From Enhydrobacter aerosaccus (GTDB lineage Bacteria; Pseudomonadota; Alphaproteobacteria; Reyranellales; Reyranellaceae): a stretch of DNA of 64,000 nt. This document shows, one piece after another, positions 61,621 to 64,000 of the stretch. Position numbers and translations under genes: made by a program. The DNA lies in assembly GCA_903832005.1 (NCBI GenBank), contig CAIKZO010000136.1, positions 1 to 64,000 of the forward strand, given 5' to 3'. Within the stretch, counting starts at the first letter, position 1; each line of letters starts with the position of its first letter. The notes under the pieces were generated by a model that worked only from the letters and a program-made list of their open reading frames with translations, was not told the origin of the DNA and searched no databases.

Positions 61621-62244
61621 TCAGGCGCGGCCGGTCTGGTGCGAGTAGGAGGCGAGGTCGAAGTGACCGCCGGGGCCGGTCTTGCCGCCCAGCCGATCGA
61701 GCGCACGCTGCCATTTGGCGTCGAAGTCGGGATCGAACACCAGCGCCTGGTCGGCGTCGATCACCAGCCAGGCATTGTCCTGCATCTCGCGGTCGAGCTG
61801 GCCAGGCGACCAGCCGGAATGGCCGAGCGCCAGCCAGGCCTGCTTGGGGCCGCTGCCGTCGGCCATGTCCTTCAGGATCTCGAGCGAGGCGGTGAGCGCC
61901 ATGCCGCCGTCGATCAGCAGGGTCTCGTCGCGCTTGTAGTCGGCCGAGTGCAGCACCAGGCCGCGCGAGGTCTCGACCGGGCCGCCGAACAGCACCGGCG
62001 TCTCCGACGTCACCTTGGGCACCTCGATGCCGAGCTGCTTGTAGACCTGGCCGAGCGGCAGGTCCTCGACCTTGTTGTTCACGATGATGCCGAGCGCACC
62101 CTCGTCATCGTGCTTGCAGATGAAGACGACGCTCTTCTGGAAGCGCTCATCCGGCATCGACGGGGCCGCAACCAGGAACCGGCCGACAAGCGTGTCGGCT
62201 GGGGAGGCGGGAGCGGCGGAACTTTGCCCGGGCATCTTGGTCAT
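61621..62244 (-). CDS. YqgE/AlgH family protein
   Basis: Encodes 207 residues from the ATG at 62244 with an AGGTG site (a GTG at 62250 is an alternative). DUF179 marks: TLVGRFLVAAPSMPDERFQ, VVFICKHDDEGALGIIVNN, LFGGPVE and WLALGHSGWSPGQLDREM. Widespread cytoplasmic protein; AlgH was linked to alginate regulation in Pseudomonas, but the function is not solved. Confidence 0.94.
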   Translation of the reverse strand: MTKMPGQSSAAPASPADTLVGRFLVAAPSMPDERFQKSVVFICKHDDEGALGIIVNNKVEDLPLGQVYKQLGIEVPKVTSETPVLFGGPVETSRGLVLHSADYKRDETLLIDGGMALTASLEILKDMADGSGPKQAWLALGHSGWSPGQLDREMQDNAWLVIDADQALVFDPDFDAKWQRALDRLGGKTGPGGHFDLASYSHQTGRA

Positions 62245-62369
62245 GATCACCTAAATCCATGGGGATTGTCCGGGCAAAGATCAAGATGAAGGGCCGGCCT
62301 GCGGCCAGATAGACAAAAAGCGGGCTGCGTCCTAGGGTCCGCCGGTCCAACAGCCAGGAGTGGAAAACA

Positions 62370-62852
62370 ATGGTTAAAGTCGGCGATAAGGTGCCCAGCG
62401 CCACGCTGCGAACGATGGGTCCGGAAGGCCCCAAGGCCGTCACCACCGAAGAGCTTTTTGCCCCGGGCAAGAAGATCGTCGTATTCGCGCTGCCGGGGGC
62501 TTTCACGCCCACGTGCTCGGCCAAGCATGTGCCCGGCTTCGTTGCCGAGGCCGACAAGTTCAAGGCCAAGGGCGTCGACGCCATCGCCTGCATCTCCGTC
62601 AATGACGCGTTCGTCATGGGCGCGTGGGGCAAGGACCAGAAGTCCGGCGACAAGGTGATGATGCTGGGCGACGGCGCGGCCGAGTTCACCAACGCCATGG
62701 GCCTCGCCATGGACCTGACCAAGAACGGCATGGGCGTGCGCAGCCAGCGCTACGCCATGGTCGTCAAGGACGGCCTGGTCGACCAGCTGTTCGTCGAGAA
62801 GCCCGGCGCCTTCGAAGTGTCGTCGGCCGAGAACGTGCTGAAGCACCTCTAG
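62370..62852 (+). CDS. Peroxiredoxin (Prx5/type II-like)
   Basis: Reduces hydrogen peroxide and organic peroxides with glutathione or glutaredoxin. Encodes 160 residues with the catalytic PGAFTPTCS, peroxidatic Cys49 and Thr46, and the distant Arg in RSQRYAMVV. Only one further Cys (ISVND region, Cys74) is seen. It is a single-gene unit with a terminator at 62880. Confidence 0.94.
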   Translation: MVKVGDKVPSATLRTMGPEGPKAVTTEELFAPGKKIVVFALPGAFTPTCSAKHVPGFVAEADKFKAKGVDAIACISVNDAFVMGAWGKDQKSGDKVMMLGDGAAEFTNAMGLAMDLTKNGMGVRSQRYAMVVKDGLVDQLFVEKPGAFEVSSAENVLKHL

Positions 62853-62879
62853 CGTTCGCACCGGCTTCTAGCCAAGATC

Positions 62880-62914
62880 GACGGCGGGACCGCAAGGTTC
62901 CGCCGTCTTCGTTT
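62880..62914 (+). terminator. Rho-independent-type terminator after the peroxiredoxin gene
   Basis: GACGGCGG and CCGCCGTC form a perfect 8-bp stem around a 12-base loop with an inner ACC/GGT pair, followed by TTCGTTT. It sits between the peroxiredoxin stop and the AroE-like start. Confidence 0.7.
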
Positions 62915-62929
62915 GGGAATGGGAGTTCC

Positions 62930-63799
62930 ATGGAACCGGCCTCGCCTCCTCTTTTCACCGGCCACTTCGGGGTCAATGGCGCGACGCGCCTCTACGGCAC
63001 GATCGGCGACCCGATCCGCCAGCTGCGCGCCACCGCCGTCATGAGCCAGGTCTTCGCCGCCGTTGGCGCCAACGCCGTCTGGCTGCCGTTCGAGGGCGGG
63101 CCGGACGTGCTGCCCCTGATGCTCGATGCGCTTGGCAAGCTGCGCAACCTGGGCGGCTTCACCGTCACCATTCCGCACAAGACCGCGATCCTGCCGCTGC
63201 TTGGCCGCGCATCCAAGCGCGCCCAAGCCTCGGGCAGCGTCAACCTGGTGAAGCGCGACACCGACGGCGTGCTGGTGGGCGACATTGTCGACGGCACCGG
63301 CTTCGTGGCCGGCATGGAGGCCTTCGGCAACAAGCTCAAGGGCGCCAGCGTCTGGCTGGTGGGCCTGGGTGGCGCCGGCGGCGCGATTGCAGCAGCCCTC
63401 TGCGAGGCAGGCGTCGGCCGCCTGCTGGTGAGCGAGCTGAACGATGCCCGCGCCGATGCCGCCATTGCGCGACTGAATAAGCACTATCCCGACGTCCCGG
63501 TCGCCAGCACCGACACACCGCCCAAGGGTATCCACTTCGCCATCAACGCCACGCCGCTCGGCCTCAGGCCCAACGATCCGCTGCCGTTCGACCCGATGCA
63601 GCTCGACAGCCATGTCGTCGTGGCCGAGGTGATCATGAGCCCGGTCGACACGCCGCTGCTGCTGCGCGCCCGCGCGCACGGCCGCCGGATTCATCACGGC
63701 CGACACATGCTCGACCATCAGGCGCCGCTCTATCTCGACTGGTTCGGCATCGACGCCAAGGGTGTCGACGTCGTGGCGCTGGCCCGCTCGATTCCCTGA
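62930..63799 (+). CDS. Shikimate dehydrogenase-like protein, atypical active site
   Basis: Encodes 289 residues from the ATG at 62930 (GGGAG site). The AroE fold is clear: GTIGDPI, FTVTIPHKTAIL with catalytic Lys84, Rossmann loop GLGGAGGA (145-152) and a late RRIHHGRHMLDHQA. The substrate motif differs: the usual SxS-P-x-x-H-N is replaced by RQLRATAVMSQVF and the NTDG-x-GF motif by IVDGTGF (Asp121). It therefore may be a quinate/shikimate-like or other paralogue rather than the aromatic-pathway enzyme. Confidence 0.85.
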   Translation: MEPASPPLFTGHFGVNGATRLYGTIGDPIRQLRATAVMSQVFAAVGANAVWLPFEGGPDVLPLMLDALGKLRNLGGFTVTIPHKTAILPLLGRASKRAQASGSVNLVKRDTDGVLVGDIVDGTGFVAGMEAFGNKLKGASVWLVGLGGAGGAIAAALCEAGVGRLLVSELNDARADAAIARLNKHYPDVPVASTDTPPKGIHFAINATPLGLRPNDPLPFDPMQLDSHVVVAEVIMSPVDTPLLLRARAHGRRIHHGRHMLDHQAPLYLDWFGIDAKGVDVVALARSIP

Positions 63800-63810
63800 A
63801 AGAGGTTCCC

Positions 63811-64000
63811 GTGCCCACAGCCCTGATCACTGGCGCGACCGACGGCGTGGGCCGCCTGGTCGCCAAGCAGCTTACCGCCAAAGGTTTTCGTACCCTGGTG
63901 CATGGCCGTAGCCGCGAGCGCGGCGAAAGCCTTGTCCGCGAGATCGAGAAGGACGGCGGCACGGCCACCTTCCTGCAAGCCGACCTCGCCTCACTGGCCG
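63811..64000 (+). CDS. Short-chain dehydrogenase, N-terminal part (cut by window edge)
   Basis: A GTG start 11 bases after the AroE-like stop, with an AGAGG site. The visible 63 residues read TALITGATDGVGRLVAKQLT, then LVHGRSRERGESLV and LQADLASLA. This is the Rossmann half of a classical or retinol-dehydrogenase-like SDR; the catalytic YxxxK lies beyond the window. Confidence 0.85.
   Translation, partial: MPTALITGATDGVGRLVAKQLTAKGFRTLVHGRSRERGESLVREIEKDGGTATFLQADLASLA

Overview
The window is GC-rich, densely coded DNA from an alphaproteobacterium. The evidence is a petABC bc1 operon, an oxygen-dependent HemF, a DUF6111-CCA-transferase-NUDIX cluster, a MoxR/DUF58/DUF4159 operon, and many Bug (TctC) receptors, short-chain dehydrogenases and ABC uptake systems. 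The gene content resembles soil Rhodospirillales/Reyranella-type or Bradyrhizobium-like bacteria; this placement is inference. I see no prophage, intact insertion sequence, CRISPR array, rRNA or tRNA.

Layout. 0-5.3 kb: 3' end of a phosphoketolase, a decayed helicase-type fragment, a tiny membrane protein, a Bug receptor with a frameshifted tail, a relic of a paiB-like gene, a PAS-like/four-cysteine protein, a DUF4239 membrane protein and the intact paiB-like gene. 5.3-8.8 kb: a dienelactone hydrolase / CoA-transferase / CitE-like lyase operon followed by two more tiny membrane proteins of the same type. 8.8-11.5 kb: cytochrome bc1 (petABC, minus strand). 11.6-13 kb: trmL-hemF. 13-17 kb: an M81 (MlrC-like) peptidase and oligopeptide-type receptor, divergent from a LysR regulator. 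17-26 kb: small conserved proteins, then a minus-strand unit made of a sulfonate-type ABC importer, two tiny ORFs (one frameshifted), a CmcJ/NvfI-like oxidoreductase, an unknown 423-residue protein and a Bug receptor, preceded by metY.

26-32.5 kb: an HPP membrane protein, then a tight minus-strand operon NUDIX - DUF6111 - CCA transferase - small membrane protein - AAA ATPase - TauE-like exporter - class I amidotransferase. 32.5-39.5 kb: a divergent plus-strand operon MoxR - DUF58 - BatA-like/DUF4159 - VWA-like membrane protein, interrupted by a cruciform repeat. 39.5-45.4 kb: GFA protein, pirin, a polar amino acid ABC importer, an EEP-family phosphatase/nuclease and an SDR. 45.4-49.2 kb: a secreted protein, a Rieske oxygenase with an SDR, a chromene-carboxylate isomerase-like protein and an OmpA-like protein. 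The convergent junction at 46 kb is packed with perfect inverted repeats. 49.3-52.8 kb: a quinone reductase and an SxtI/J/K-like cassette (carbamoyltransferase, DUF5989, SxtJ). 52.8-57.5 kb: TetR, HAD, RecX, ArsC-like and TPR proteins, and an unusual class III cyclase carrying an SdhC-like membrane domain and a [2Fe-2S] ferredoxin domain. 57.6-64 kb: a fused indolepyruvate ferredoxin oxidoreductase, a small membrane protein, YqgE, a peroxiredoxin, an atypical AroE-like protein and a truncated SDR.

The main candidates for new biology are the redox-type cyclase at 55.2 kb, the SxtIJK-like cassette, the ABC/CmcJ unit at 18-24.5 kb, the MoxR/DUF4159 operon, and the structured DNA: gene-end inverted duplications, a covarying 40-bp repeat and a cruciform repeat. 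Two apparent frameshifts (2.75 kb and 21.45 kb) need read-level confirmation.
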